NCBI RefSeq assembly: GCF_000283155.1
Contig: NW_004454171.1
Coordinates: forward strand, 15,415,743-15,479,742
DNA length: 64,000 nt
Source of the DNA: Ceratotherium simum simum
Lineage: Eukaryota; Chordata; Mammalia; Perissodactyla; Rhinocerotidae
Direction of reading: 5' to 3'
Part shown: one piece after another, positions 40,016 through 53,439 of the stretch
How positions within the stretch are numbered: the stretch's first letter is position 1
Layout: the number at the start of each line of letters is the position of its first letter
The notes under the pieces: generated by a model
What the model saw: only the letters and a program-made list of their open reading frames with translations
What the model was told of the DNA's origin: nothing
Database searches by the model: none
Made by a program: the position numbers and the translations under genes

Positions 40016-40340
40016 TTATTTTTTTAATTTTTATTTATTGTAGTAACATTGGTTTATAACATTGTATAAATTTCAGATGTACATCATTATACTTCTATTT
40101 CTGCATAGATTACATCATGTTCAGCACCCAAATACTAATTACAACCCATCACCACACACATGTGCCGAATTATCCCTTTCGCCCTTTCCCCTCTGGTAAC
40201 CACCAATCCAATATCTGTCTCTATGTGTTTGTTTGTTGTTGTTATTATCTACTACTTAATGAGGGAGATCATATGGTATTTGACTTTCTCCCTCTGACTT
40301 ATTTCACTTTGCATAATACCCTCAATGTCTAATATGGTTC
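40016..40340 (-). repeat. 5'-truncated L1 3' end, minus strand
   Basis: The reverse complement of an L1 3' UTR with tail at the left: 'agtaacattggtttataacattgtataaatttcag', 'ctctggtaaccaccaatcc' and 'tttcactttgcataataccctcaatg'. Less diverged than other L1 copies here, and the same family as the 3' part of the inverted L1 at 27.5 kb. Confidence 0.85.
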
Positions 40341-40789
40341 TAAATCAATGTAAATGAAATAATTAAGGCATAAATATTATAAATGCGGGAGAGTAAAGAC
40401 GTGTAAAGTGAAGTAAATTTTCTACATTTGAGTTGATTAAGTCTTAATGTTGCATTTTAATAGGTCACTTTTCATCCTCAATAATTTTTTGTTCTTTTGG
40501 CTTTCTCATACATTGATTCTTCCAAATGAATCTTAGAACAATTTAATGAATAACTGAAATATTTAAACATCGAAGTATTTTACCCTGAGATATCATTTAT
40601 CTTTCGACTTGTTCAGGTCTCTTTTTATACCACTTGCTAAAATTTTATAGTTTTTTTAAAATAAATAAGTTACATACTTATTATAAAATTTATTTCTAGA
40701 TATATTGCAATGCTTGTTACAATGGTGAATAAGATACTTCATTATTCTTTTCTGACTATTGATAATATAAAGAAATAATCAGATTGTCA

Positions 40790-43490
40790 GGATGGTGAAC
40801 TAGCAATGGCTGGTGGATCCCTCACCCATTATTGATCCCGAAAAACTACAGAAACTACTGGGAAGGATGGCTTTGAGGAATAGCAAATGAAAACAAAGAA
40901 AGAAAGAAAGAAGCAGAAACTGAGAAACACCTGGAAGTCTATAGTTGTCTTGAACACCACTACCTTGAGTAGGGGGTGTGGCACTTTGGAGAAAGGGCAG
41001 CTGGAAATAGCAACAAGAATGTAGGTGGTAGGAGAGCTCCTGTACAGTCATCTTTCTTCCCCCTTGCTTGGAACAATGACTTCCAGACTATACAGAAATC
41101 ACTAACTCAATTTCAGGCTGTAATATCTGTGAGATGTCAAGGCAGTTAAAAACCTTACTTAAGTGAAGAGGTGATGAGTCAACACTTCCTACCCAAGTCC
41201 CCTTAAAATTCTCAGGGACATGAATGATAATCTACAGAGTTTGCCGCCTACACTGGTGCTTCCCAATATTTAAATGCTCAAATAAGAACTCAAAAGAGAA
41301 AAGACACTGCCTAGTGGCAACTAATGGAAATGATCAATAGTTGTTCTGTGGGCCTCTCTGCCATGAGGCTCACCCTTCACATTTCCTTAAACTCACCTGA
41401 CGGACACAGGCAAAGGGCTGGCCTTCTACTTTTTCCTAAATTGCCAGAGAGAGCAGGTCACACTACTATGGATGCATGAGTTCACAGGCCAAACTAAGAT
41501 CTAAGAGGCCAAATAATTGTTAAAAGATGACAATAAACTGAACAACATATAACATCTAAAGCAGAATTTTAAAAACAGATGGAATCAGAGTTTTAAAAGG
41601 CTTCAGGCATATACTTAAGAATACAAGCAAAGGTATAGCAATATAAAGTAAAAAGAAGAAACCATAAAAGTAACTAAATAGAAATATTAGGTATAAAAAA
41701 TATAATATATTGCATAAAGAACTAAATAGGTGTAAAAAAAAAAAGCAGGATGGTTACAAGTGAAGAATGAATTAATGAGTGGAAAGATCAGATTTTGAAA
41801 CCCTCAGAAGGAGCAGGAAAAATGAAAAGAGTAGAAAATATAAAAGAAAATCTAGAGGATATTTTAAGGATATAAATAGAAAGGCCTACATATATATGAA
41901 AGGAATTCTAGAAAGATTAACAAAAGGAGAAGTGAAAATATTTGAAAAAATAATAAAATGATATTTCAGAAGTAAGAAAAGACTGAAAGAGATAATAGAA
42001 TGACAAAAAAGATAGAAAGACAAAGGCACTTATGTATATTATAGTAAAATTTAAGAACATCAAAGAAAAAAAAGTTAAAAGCTTCCAGAAAAAGAAAAGG
42101 TCTAGAACTCGATGGATATCAGACTTCTTCATAGCAACCCCGGATACAAGAAGACAATAAACTAATACCTTGCATGTGTTAAAGGAAATTAACTTTGAAC
42201 CTTGAATTCTATATCCAGTGATATTGTCATTCAAATATAAGGGCATAATAAAATTATTATCAGGTACACAAGACCTCAAATTTTGACATAAAAAATACCT
42301 TATCATAAATACTGGAGAAGGTGTTAAAATAAGAAAAGAAACCTAAGAGAATTCTGTAAGAGATATAGAGAGTAATAGTAGTCTTAAAATATAAAAGCTG
42401 AGTAAAAAGAATAGAGAAAGTTATAACAAATAATCCAGAACTAAAAATATAGACAATGTTAACATCATCAGTTCTTAGAGTAGTGGAAAGGAGCATAGGA
42501 GAAAGGAAAAGAGGGAAATAAAATTGTCATGAGAGCATTATAAATTGCTTGTCTAGTTAAGGAGAAGAAATTAATTTTGGTAAATAAACATCAGTATGGA
42601 TTTTAAGTTAAAGGCAAAAACCATCATAAAAACAAAAATCAAATGTAAAACTTGAAAAAATATGAAACAGAATAGCAGTAATAGGCCTTACCATAAGCAA
42701 CAATAGAAATATAAATAGGTTAAAGACTAATAATTAGAACATAAAAATAACTCCCCAAAGTCAATAGAAAAATGACAGAAAACCAGAAAAAAAAGTGTAA
42801 GAGATATGCACAAACATTTTACATAAGGAGAAACTTAAAAAGAGCAAAAAGCATGTAAGGAGATGCTCAGACTTACCAGCAATCAGGCAACAGGTGGATG
42901 GACAGGTAAAATGTGATGAGTACACGCCACAGAGCATTTTGCAGCAGTAGGAAATAATCAACTGGACATATATATCAAAATAAAGATGGATGTTTAAGAT
43001 GCAGATTGAGGGGAAAAAGTAATGAACAGAAAGCAAGTTATGACACACTCAAAACAACAGCACACATTTTGAAATACAGACAATAAATAAATTAAAAATA
43101 GACAAAACTATCAATTATTATATACTTATATTGTCCTTGGCTAATGTACTGGGCTCTAAATAGTTTTACTAATTTTTCAGTTTATGGTATTAGGATTTCT
43201 AATTAGACAATCATATTGTCTTTTTATTACATGGGTTTTATTTGTTCCCTGCTTTTATCTATTTCCTCCTTGGTGAGGAGGAAAGGGACATTCTTATTTA
43301 ACTGGTAGTGAGTTTCAGTAATCCAAGAAGAAAAAAAATCTTGGATGGATGATGGTGATGGTTGCACGACCATGTGAATGTAATAAATGCCACTGAACTG
43401 TGCACTTAAAACCATTAAGATGATAAATTTTATGTTATGTATTTTTATTGTAATTCAATTTTTTAAATCACTTTAAGGACTCCTGTTGAG
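40790..43490 (+). repeat. Old L1/HAL1-like 5' and 3' remnants
   Basis: A-rich, stop-filled DNA. 'gtctagaactcgatggatatcagacttcttcatagcaacccc' and 'ttgaattctatatccagtgatattgtcattc' resemble 5' parts of old L1/HAL1 elements. 43340-43460 is an L1 3' UTR ('gatgatggtgatggttgcacgaccatgtgaatgtaataaatgcc'). Small ORFs on either strand here are not genes. Confidence 0.6.
40899..40915. repeat. AAAG short tandem repeat
   Basis: Four AAAG units. Confidence 0.8.
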
Positions 43491-43499
43491 ATATATTTA

Positions 43500-45330
43500 A
43501 AAGCAGAAAGAAAAGTGTTCTTAAAAAGAAGTTAACAATGATAAAGGGGTCAATTCTGCAAGAAGATGTACAATTCTTAACGTGTATGTGCCTAACAACA
43601 GAGCATCAAACTACATGAGGCAAAACCTAATAGAACTGCAGGGAGAAATAGATGAATTCACTATCGTACTTGGAGATTTCAACATCCCCTGTCAGATGGA
43701 CAGATAGAGCAGGCAGAAAATCAGTAAGGACATAGTTGACTCAACACCATCAGTCAACTGGCTATAATTGACATCTATAGACTACTTCATCCAACAACAG
43801 CAGAATACACATTCTTCTCAAGCTCACATGGAACATTCACCAAGACAGACAACGTTCTGTGCCATAAAACACACCTTAACAAATTGAAAAGAATAGAAAT
43901 CATGTAATGTCTGCTTTCGGACCACAGTGGAATTAAACTAGAAATCAGTTAACAGAAAGATAACTGGAAAATCCCCAAATACACGAAGATTAAACAGCAT
44001 ACTTCTTAATTATACATGTCAAAGAAGAAATCTCAAGAGAAATTTTAAAATATTTTGAACTAAATGAAAATGAAAACAAAACATTAAAATTTGTACAATA
44101 TAGTGAAAGTAGTGCTTACAGGGAAACGTATAACCCTGAATGCATATATTACAGAAGAAAAAAGATCTAAAGTCAATAATCTAAGTTTATACCTAGGAAA
44201 CTAGTAAAAGAAGAACAAATTAAGTCCAGAGAAAGCAGCAGAAAAGAACAAAGATTAGAGCAGAAATCAATGAAATTGAAAACAGGAAATAAATAGAGAA
44301 AAATCTATGAAACCCAAAGATGGTTCTTTGAAAAGATCAATAAAATTGATAAGCCCTAGCCATGTGTACTAACTAAAAAGAGAAAATACACAAATTACTA
44401 ATATCAGAAATGAAAGAAGGGACATCACTATAGAGGGCATGAAAATTAAAAAGATAATAAAGGAATACTCTAAACAATTCTATGCCCACAAATTTGATAA
44501 CCTAGATGAAATGGACCAATTCCTTGAATGACACAATCTGCCAAAACTCATACAAAAAGAAATAAATGATCTTAATAGGCTTATATCTATTAAAGAAATT
44601 GAATCAATACCCTTCCAAAACTGAAAGACCAAGCCCAGTTGAGTTCATTAATGAATTTTACCAACCATTTAAGGAAAAAATTATACCAATTCCCTACAAC
44701 CTCTTTCAGATGTTAGAAGCAAAGGGAATAATTCCTAACTTATAGAGGCCAGCACTATCCTAATACCCAAACCAGAAAAAGACATCACAAAGAAAGAAAA
44801 CTACAGACCAACATCTCTCATATCCTCAACAAAAAATTGGCAAATTGAATCCAAAAACATAATATAAAAAGAATTATACACCACAACCAAGTGGGATTTA
44901 TCCTAGGCATGCAACGCTGATTCAATTTTTGAAAATCAACTATGTAATCCATCACATCAACAAACTAAAAAGAAAAAAATCATATAATCATATCAATAGA
45001 TGAAGAATAAGCCTTTGCAAAATCCAACACCCATTCATGATAAAAACTTTAGTAAACCAGGAATAGAGGGAACCTTTCTCAACTTGATAAACACTATCTA
45101 CAAAAGAAATCTACAGGTAATGTCATATTTAATGGAAGCTTTCCCACTAAGATTAAATATAAAACAAAGTAGTCCACTTTCACCATTCTAGTCAACATCA
45201 TGCTGGAAGTCCTTGCTAATGCAAGAAGGCAATTAGGGCTAATGAAATAGAGGGTATATTGCAAATCTTTGTACCTTCCTCTTAATTTGGTTGCAAACCT
45301 AAAACTGCTCTAAAAAAAATAAAGCCTTTT
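43500..45330 (+). repeat. L1 ORF2 remnant (endonuclease and RT regions) with 3' end
   Basis: L1 ORF2 order on the plus strand: 'gatgaattcactatcgtacttggagatttcaacatcccc' (endonuclease region, LGDFNIP), 'acacattcttctcaagctcacatggaac', 'gaatgacacaatctgcc', 'aaaagacatcacaaagaaagaaaactacagacc' (near the RT region), and an end 'gcaaacctaaaactgctctaaaaaaaataaag' typical of L1 3' termini. Heavily mutated and internally deleted, so inactive. Confidence 0.85.
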
Positions 45331-45547
45331 ACAAAAAAGAAACCACCAAAAATCTTAAAAATCTTAAGGAAGGAATGGGTAATTTGAGAACATGAAGGAT
45401 TGGGGGATATTAAAAAAAATGATTTCAGCAAAAAAAATTTAAAACTGAACCAAACTATAGAATTGAGTCTTCTACAAGCCAAATATGTGACATGAAAGAT
45501 GAAGTGGAGTTATTATCTCAAAATACAGTATTCGTAATACTGATGTG

Positions 45548-45722
45548 CCTCAGGCTCTGAAGTCAGACTGTCAAGTCTAAACCTGAGCTCTGCCCCTACC
45601 AGCAGTTATTTCATCTATTAAATGGAGAGTAAATGTGCTTATCTCGTAGAGTTGTTGGAGGATTAAAAGAAGTAATGTTAACAGAGCACCTACATTAGTT
45701 GTTGATGTTATAGTCTAATAAA
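45548..45722 (+). repeat. MIR SINE
   Basis: 'ggctctgaagtcagactgtcaagtc', 'catctattaaatggagagtaaatgtgcttatctcgtagagttgttggagg'. Confidence 0.75.
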
Positions 45723-45970
45723 GTACACTATAACGGTAAACGCAATATTACATTATATTGTGATGTTTATTAACAAAATGCAAAAATGAAAAATGCAAAA
45801 ATGCAAAGAAATGAATATTGTGAGTGAAAAGACAAAGAGATGTGACTAGATTTAGAAAAATCCATATTTAAATACAGGAGTTCCATTAAAAAAGGGGGAA
45901 ATAGATTGAGGAGGAGTAATAATCAGAAAAAACAATAAAAGAAAATGTCTGAGATAAAAACAACTCAAAA

Positions 45971-46166
45971 CTTTTTTTTTTTTTTTTGCTTGAGGAAGAC
46001 TGGCCCTGAGCTAACATCTGTGCCAATCTTTCTCCATTTTGCATGTGGAAGGCCACCACAGCATGGTTTGATGAGTGGTGTGTAGGTTGCGCCCAGGATC
46101 AAACCCGCGAACCTGGGCCGCCAAAGCAGAATGCGCCGAACTTAACCACACTATGGGTCTGGCCCT
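45971..46166 (-). repeat. ERE-type SINE, minus strand
   Basis: Single-body ERE ('gaggaagactggccctgagctaacatctgtgcc') with long T run at the left and head GGGCCAGACCC on the minus strand. Short duplication ctcaaaa at 45964-45970 and 46167-46173. It sits inside old L1-like sequence. Confidence 0.88.
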
Positions 46167-46173
46167 CTCAAAA

Positions 46174-48415
46174 TTTTAAGATTAAAGCACATTCTGGTGA
46201 AATCTCTAAACTCCAAGTTTAAGAAAAAACATCTCAAGCTTCCAGAAATAGGAAGTACTTTACTCACAAAGAATGAGAATTACATTGGTATCAGGATCCT
46301 CTCAACCAAAACATTAAATATAGAAAACAGTGGAACAAAATTTTCAGGCTTCTGAGAGAAACAAAGCAAAAGCAAAACAAAACAAAGGACAAACAAATAA
46401 AAAATGATGATCCTAGAAGCTGGACCTATGCCAATATATCATTTCTGTGTTAACTACAAAGATATAAGCACAGTATTGTGGTCTTGTCCTTTTGAGGTTC
46501 TTGTCATGGAACTGTCTAGAACAAATCACACTCCCTTTGCCAATGTTCATAGCACCTTCAATGTTTGAAGAATCACTATATTCACTCCAGAATATTCCTC
46601 TAGAATATAATTGTCACCACATTCTGGAAAAGCCCAAATTGCAGAGATGGTAAACAGATCAGTGGTTGCCAGTGGTTCAGAAGTGTGGGAAGGAAATTGA
46701 ATAGGTAGAGCACAGGGGATTTTTTAGGGCATCGAAGCTTTACTGTATAATATTATAATGGTAAATGCAAGACACTGAGCATTTATCAAAAATCATGGAA
46801 CTTTACAGCATAGAGTAAACTTAACGTATGCAAATAAAAAAATTAGGAGGTTGAAATACCCCAGGAAGCAATGCAAAATGTGACAAAACAATCTGAACGT
46901 ATTACAAATATATGAAACAGTCTGACTTAGGGGATGGAGGAACAAGGTGCTGACCTAAGTGAACTTGGAAACGAGTGGAGTGTGTAAGACTAAAGGCAAA
47001 AGGAACTTCACATAAGCACTGTATTCTAGTTGGTAAAGTTGTTTCCCATGAGCGTACGGGTTAACATTTCTAAACCACTATACATGTATACTACGATTGA
47101 ACAATTAATTAAATGCATACAGGATGGTGGGAGCCAAGTTTTTCACTGCTGGAATGAGAGGTTACTGATAAGGGGAGAAAGCTAGAAAAGTTTATGTGAT
47201 AATGGATTATAGTAGGAGACAGTATAAACTTGTATTTAGATTAATACAGATACAGATAGTTACGCACAGAAATATGTATAGTTCTGAGTATATACACAAG
47301 TTAGTATACACACACATATCTCCCAGCTCTGTCCGCTGAGAGACCCTACAAGCAACAAGACCGCATTCACAAGGAGCACACCTAGTGCCCAGATCTGGTT
47401 TCTAATACCATTTCTCAACAAAAGGAACCACATCTCCTTAGAGAAATGGCTGATTCTAGGACTGGCTCAGAAAATATACGTGAGCCTGGAGCATCTTATA
47501 GCATCAGAAAGTGAGAAAGTGTTTAAATACATAAAGAAATACCCACAATGATGGGGGTATGTCAAAGGGTCACAGGAGTTCGCAATACCCAAAGCCAGAG
47601 CTACCTGAGCAACAAAATATACAAAGTAGTATTGGATTATAAGTCACAGTACTAAATAAATATCAATGGGTCCATACCAATATAAACAAACGGTTGAATA
47701 AATAAATAAACGAGAATAGACAAATCTGTCCTGCTTAAAAGTTCCAAATAATTAATGCAGATACTCCACTCTTAAGAAGGGACATCATTACTTCTCACTC
47801 CTTCAGTGTGAGCTGCACGTAGCGACGTTCTTCCAAAGTTACCATATGAAAAGGGGGGAAAAGAGTAACCTCACAGTGGAGAAACCTACAAACACTACCT
47901 CAGCCAGGTGATCAAGATTAATATCACAGTAATATCTGATTTCGATAGTATGTACCTTTGATATAATATGATAAGAATGGCATTTTACCTGTGTGGTCTT
48001 ACTCCCCAAAACACAGTTTTATCATGAGAAAATCATCAGGTTAAATGCTGACTGATGGACATTTTACAAAATACCTGACCAATACTCCTCAAAACCATCA
48101 AGGTCACAAAAAAACAAGGAAACTGACAAACTGTTACAACCAGGAGGAGGCTAAGAAGGCATGACAGAACAGAAAACAATAGAAAAATGATATTAGGGAA
48201 ACACTGAGGAAATCTGAATTAAGTATGAACTTCAGTTACTAATAATGTACAATATTGGTTCATTAATTGTGACAAATGTGCCATACTAATGTAAGATATT
48301 AATAATAGAGGAAACTGGGGTGTGGAGTATACAGGACCTCTCTGTATTATCTTCGGAATAATTACATAAATCTAAAACTATTCTAAAATAAAACAGATTA
48401 ATAGACAATTTTAAA
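46174..48415 (+). repeat. Old L1 (L1M/L1ME type) remnants with 3' terminus
   Basis: 'attacattggtatcaggatcctctcaaccaaaac', 'gatcagtggttgccagtggttcag' and the terminus 'ggtgtggagtatacaggacctctctgtattatcttcgg...aaatctaaaactattctaaaataaaac'. The last phrase is a strong L1M 3' end. Several pieces may come from more than one insertion. Confidence 0.7.
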
Positions 48416-49857
48416 GATCTGCTTTCTCTATATTTCATATATGATTATATCTATATGTATTAATATATATTAATTATTTTATGTAATTATCTCTTTATAT
48501 ATAGCTCTCTTTCTTTCACGTAATTCCCATGAGTAACTAGAATTTATCAAATCAAATCTGAGAAGGCCAGAAAAAAAATAACTATAAAAACCTTTTGACC
48601 TTTACTTATTTTTAAGATAATAGAGACAGCATAGCTTTCAAATATTCCAATTAAATGAAACTTTCTTTTTGTATCTGGTACATCCATGAATTTTTGTTGC
48701 TGTTATTTTTTTTTTCAAATTTCATCAATTAAAAAAAATTAAAACATTTAAACAAACATAATGCTCATAAAAGATTGAGCACATAAATGATACATAAAAA
48801 GATGAAATGCCATACAGGATCACTTTGAACCTAAAAAAACAACAAAAGAAAACTCATTTAATACATTTTTGGCTCTAATCACTGGCAAAGCAGCCTAGTT
48901 TTGTCTTCTGCCTCTGGACAAGATTAAAACATTGACTTTTTGAAGCCACATGATGATTTTACTGGTATTAAAAGCTTCCATAATTATAGTAAGATATTTT
49001 TAAAATATCTTTTAAGGGATGGAAAGACATGGCTAGAATTTAGAATAAAATATCTGTATCTAGCAGATAAGTATATATAATTCTAGAAACCATCTAAAAT
49101 ATTCAGTATTTAAAAAATTAAATACTAGAAATTTCTTTAAAATTGCAAGCATATTAAAATGTTTATAATTTATATATAGGTTAATGCTATTTTGAATTTT
49201 CAAAAAATAGAATGAAATCAAGTGTAGGCTATTTTAAATTTGCATAAAATCTCTCCCACGGAAATATCTTGCAAACAGCTATTATACTTGGAGTAAGATC
49301 TTTAGTCAATGGGAAGTTTCCCAACCTGAGAGAATAATTTTAAGGGTTAGATCAATATACTCATTGGGTAGACACGTGTGGTTTTAGATGTACATTCTGT
49401 GAAATCATTTTAAACAGATAGAATATCATCACATTTCTTGCTATGATAATGTTCCTTTAAATCCAAAACATTTATTTCCTGACAATTTTCTTACAAAATT
49501 TAGGCAACCGATGTGGGCCTCTTAGGTGAAGTAGACAGCTTAATGCAAAGTATAGAGATCAACGAAGATGAATTTGTATAATTCTTATAATTATGTTCAT
49601 TTTTACTATACCAATGTTTCTGTTTTCCAGGGTTTCCAACTATAGAATCATACACTCATTTACATCATATAAGATAGAAGTTTTAGTTTCTCTTTCATTC
49701 GTACAAACACATAAATCTGATACAGATATACCCATGTACGTATATATGTGTTTTTGCCATATCGCAGCTGGTGTAAGACCTTCAGGGATCTTCTTTTGGG
49801 ATTAGGAGCCACATCTTAACACGATCTAGAGAAGTTCATGCATTGTTTACCCTCTGT

Positions 49858-50136
49858 TTATAGAGTGGTCACAAAGTACCCATGCATGACTTTCATTTGA
49901 GCCTTTCCATTTGCCACACAAATGTTAATATTTTTCTCCGTGTTCACAGGGTCATTTTCTTCCACATTCATCGTGGGAATAAAACAATACATGACAGCTG
50001 TCTTTAGCTCTTCAAATATAGTTAGTAGAGTTAAGGAATTTCCCTCCCACAATGGCTTAAAGCGAATTGTCATAAGTTGTTGGGTCTGGACATCAAGGGT
50101 GCCACAGCATATCTGATCCATGACCGTTTCTGTCAT
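49858..50136 (-). other. Unidentified 92-residue ORF, possible pseudogene remnant
   Basis: A minus-strand frame from ATG at 50136 to a stop at 49858. Upstream in the same frame a stop lies within 20 bases, while another frame just upstream reads openly (PQDVAPAPLAF), which could reflect a frameshift in an older coding sequence. Composition (GTLDVQTQQLMTIRFKPLW, EELKTAVMYCF) looks more protein-like than most chance frames here. I cannot name a family. It shows no MAM or LDLa features and no good splice sites at its ends, so I do not assign it to the host gene. Confidence 0.25.
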
Positions 50137-50429
50137 CCACTGAATGTGTGACTACAATATTCTTTAACCAGGAAAGCCAGAGGTGCTGGCGCAACATCTT
50201 GTGGGATAGCTGTTGCATGGACACATCTATGGTAATGGTAGACTAAATGGTGTCTGAATAAGCAGTGTGTATGTTCAACAAGCAGTATGACTGACATGCT
50301 ATTAAACAAAATTTGGCCCTATCAAGTGATCTTATGAAATCAATGTCCATATTATAACATCAGGAGGTGGCTACTTCTCAATTAGCAGACAACACAATCT
50401 CACGTGAAAGGCGCTCAGTGGCCCTCTGC

Positions 50430-50850
50430 CCAACATTATTTCCTGCCAGGCTTCTCTTCATCCCTCCTGCTCCAGCCACACTCATCCTCCTTCAGTTCTC
50501 CAGTGGCCCAACCTTCTTCCTATCTCAGCACATTTATATGAAATGTTCTTTTTATTTCCCCCTTTCGACCTAGTTAATTCCCAGTTTCATTGGAATCATC
50601 ACTTCCTCATGCAGCATTCATTGATCTCAACTATGTCATACCTCCCCACCAGAGACCCTGAGAGCACTGTGTACTGCTCCTTCATAGCACTTATTACACT
50701 TGTAATTATATATAGTCTTCGCTAGTGTGATGACTTGATAACTATTTGTTTCTCCCATTAGAAAAACAGAATATAATGCTGGGCAAAATCTGATAAATAG
50801 TACCTAGCACAGGGCCTTGCATATAGTAAAGCCCTCAACAAATAATTACA
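50430..50850 (+). repeat. L2 LINE 3' end
   Basis: 'ctcctgctccagccacactcatcctcc', 'tcatagcacttattacacttgtaattat', 'tgtttctcccattagaa' and 'acctagcacagggccttgcatatagtaaagccctcaacaa' match the L2 3' region. Confidence 0.8.
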
Positions 50851-51099
50851 AATGGAATGCATATGTCTATGTATACATATTTGTGTGAAGAGGAAATAAA
50901 AGTGCATCACATAATTGAGACTAAATGTGTACTAATATAATGATTGTAATCTGAAAGTGTATTTATTATGCAGTATCCAAAATAATCCAATTTTCCTTTC
51001 AAACTGTTGGCAGGGGCCTAGGATATTGGGAGTTTGGGGAAAAAGAGAAGACCATATCAGGAATGCAATTACTGGAATTATGGAAAGCAATATCAAGTC

Positions 51100-51665
51100 A
51101 TTATCTTTTTCTCTTCAAATGTCACCTTGAAGAAGCTTTCCCAGGACCTTCAGGTTCCATTCCCACTTATATCACATCACCCTCCTTTAATGTTTATAGC
51201 ACCTTTCACTTCTCTTCTTTCCAATATCATCTTGTGTGTCTTTTCTTTTCTTTTTTTTTTTTGAGGAAGATTGGCCCTGCGTTAACATCTGTTGCCAATC
51301 TTCCTCTTTTTTCTTCCCAAAGCCCCAGGACATAGGTGTGTATCATAGTTGTAGAGTTGTAGCTCTTCTATGTGGGACGCCACCTCAGCATGGCCTGATG
51401 AGCAGTGAGTAGGTCTGCACCCAGGATCCGAACTGGCGAACCCTGGGCCACCGAAGCAGAATGCACTAACTTAACCGCTATGCCACCGGGTTGGCCCCCA
51501 TCCTCTTGTGTTTTAATTATTTCACTAACTGTTCATTGTCTATCTTTTCCACCACAATTTAAAGTCCATGAGGATGAAAGCTTTCTCCATCTTATTCACC
51601 TCTGGATCTCCCATGTCTGAAACAGACCTTGGCATAGTGTAGGTACTAAAAAGAAATTTGTTTAA
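51100..51665 (+). repeat. L2 LINE 3' end, split by an ERE
   Basis: L2 3' phrases before the ERE ('tcaaatgtcaccttgaagaagctttccc', 'gtttatagcacctttcac') resume after it ('caatttaaagtccatgaggatgaaagctttc', 'cttggcatagtgtaggtacta'). Confidence 0.8.
51241..51499 (-). repeat. ERE-type SINE nested in L2, minus strand
   Basis: ERE body 'gaggaagattggccctgcgttaacatctgttgcc' and head GGGGCCAACCCGGTGGC on the minus strand. Near-perfect duplication atcatcttgtgt / atcctcttgtgt at 51226-51237 and 51500-51511. Confidence 0.92.
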
Positions 51666-53439
51666 CCAATGAATGCATATTGAATTTCAACTTCATGAAT
51701 TAAGATGTTGCATGGAACTGTTAGTACTGGCTGCAAATTGGCTCAAAGCTTCCCTAAAAAATTTCTACTGGATTTCAGATTCTTTCTCTGATATGGGTAA
51801 AAACTAATTTTAATGGGTTTAAATTGCATAATTTATTGTAATAAACATTTAAAAACTCATTAAAAGGTATGTTCTCTAAAGAGTGAGTTGCTACACTCAT
51901 ACAGATAAATTCCTGAGACATACTATAATTGTTCTAATCTTAGGTGATATAAAAAGGAGTAAACATTATCTATAATAAGGAAAAGCCATGGAGCTCACTG
52001 TTCTGACAATGTTACGTTCAGAATGACTCTTGAAAGGTCTTTACTATACTTTCTTTATAGAAAAGGCTCACTAACCCAATTAAAATTCCCAATCTATGAT
52101 ATTCAAGGTGATTTCCTACTTAGTGGTTGATGGCTGGTTTCTTCTGTCTTTCACACTACATTTGGTTCCTGAAGGAGAAAAGCATTCATATGGTTGAATA
52201 TAGAAGAACAATGGGAAAAAATAAAAATGAGAAATCCTTAGGAAGCATCTGACATGAAGAATAATAAGAGGCAGCAAGGCCTGAAGGAAAACGCCAGTCA
52301 TGAATGATTATACCTGTCCCTCGGCACGCTGCAGTTCACGAGGGTTGATAACCATTCAATGCAAACAGAAGAACAGCATTTTATGACAAAATTATTGAAC
52401 ATAGCTCACTCTTCTTTCTCAAGGCGAGGGGAATAACGAGAGAGAAAGTAAAACAAAGATATGTGTGTGAAACAGCAAATGTGGACAAATGAATGGCAAA
52501 CTTCAAGCTAAGATCCTTGGACAAATTTTTCTTCCCAAAGGGACACCGGTATACATTGTTTATAAAGTGTCAATAAAAATCTTTCAGTAGAGTATTAAAA
52601 GAAATGGTCTCAATGCAAAATCCTCTGAAAGCCAATACTGTCTAATAGTAGACACAAAATAAAAGGTATAAAGGTGCTACTACTCAGAAAATGATATACT
52701 AAGTATGTATAAAGAATAGAAGAATTTTATTCCTCAAATAAACCATTGGCTTCATCAAAATAGAAACACTGTTTGGTGTTTGAGTCAAGTCAAAAATATC
52801 CAAACTTTTACTCTCAAAGTATATTAATGAAATAAAAAGATACTTTGAAAAAAGAATTACAAACCTAAAATAAAGAGGAAGAGACAATACTAGTATGAGA
52901 TTAAGTCAATAACAAAAAAGGTAAGTCTAGCCATCAATTCACATAGGATAGGAATTATGTAGGAAAAACAATGGTTTATTAATTAAAGATTAGAACCCCA
53001 ACATGACAAAATTTATTCATTTTTCTACTTGCTCGACCCATGTGTTGAGCATTAAGTCTAAGTCAGGAACCCTTCTACTTGCTGGTAAAATGTTATGATG
53101 ATGGAAAAAAAATTTTAAATTAAACTTATTTTACATAAACTCAAAGGAGGCATATTTAACTTGCTCACTACATTTTAATATTCTCTAATGCAGGTGAGGA
53201 CAAATAATGAAATCTGAATAGATATGATTTATATGAAAGTTGTATTTTAATTTAAATCAATTATTATTAGGTATCTTTTATATGCCATTGAGTTGAGTGT
53301 CAAGAAGAAAAAGAAGTTGTGACTTAGTAAGATTACAAATAAATAGGAACAAAAGCACCATATGATTATTATACTTGAGTGTGACCAAATTCCATTATAT
53401 TACAGAAAAAAGGTATAGTACTTTGGTGGAGCTGTGGTG

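Noticed and set aside
42761..43048. 95-residue minus-strand ORF rich in Phe, Ser and Cys
   Set aside because: Antisense to A-rich L1 remnants, which produce Phe/Leu/Ser-rich frames by composition.
52310..52400. Minus-strand segment ending GCCGAGGGACAG followed by GTATAA, exon-like
   Set aside because: No acceptor in front of the short open stretch and no MAM or LDLa similarity.
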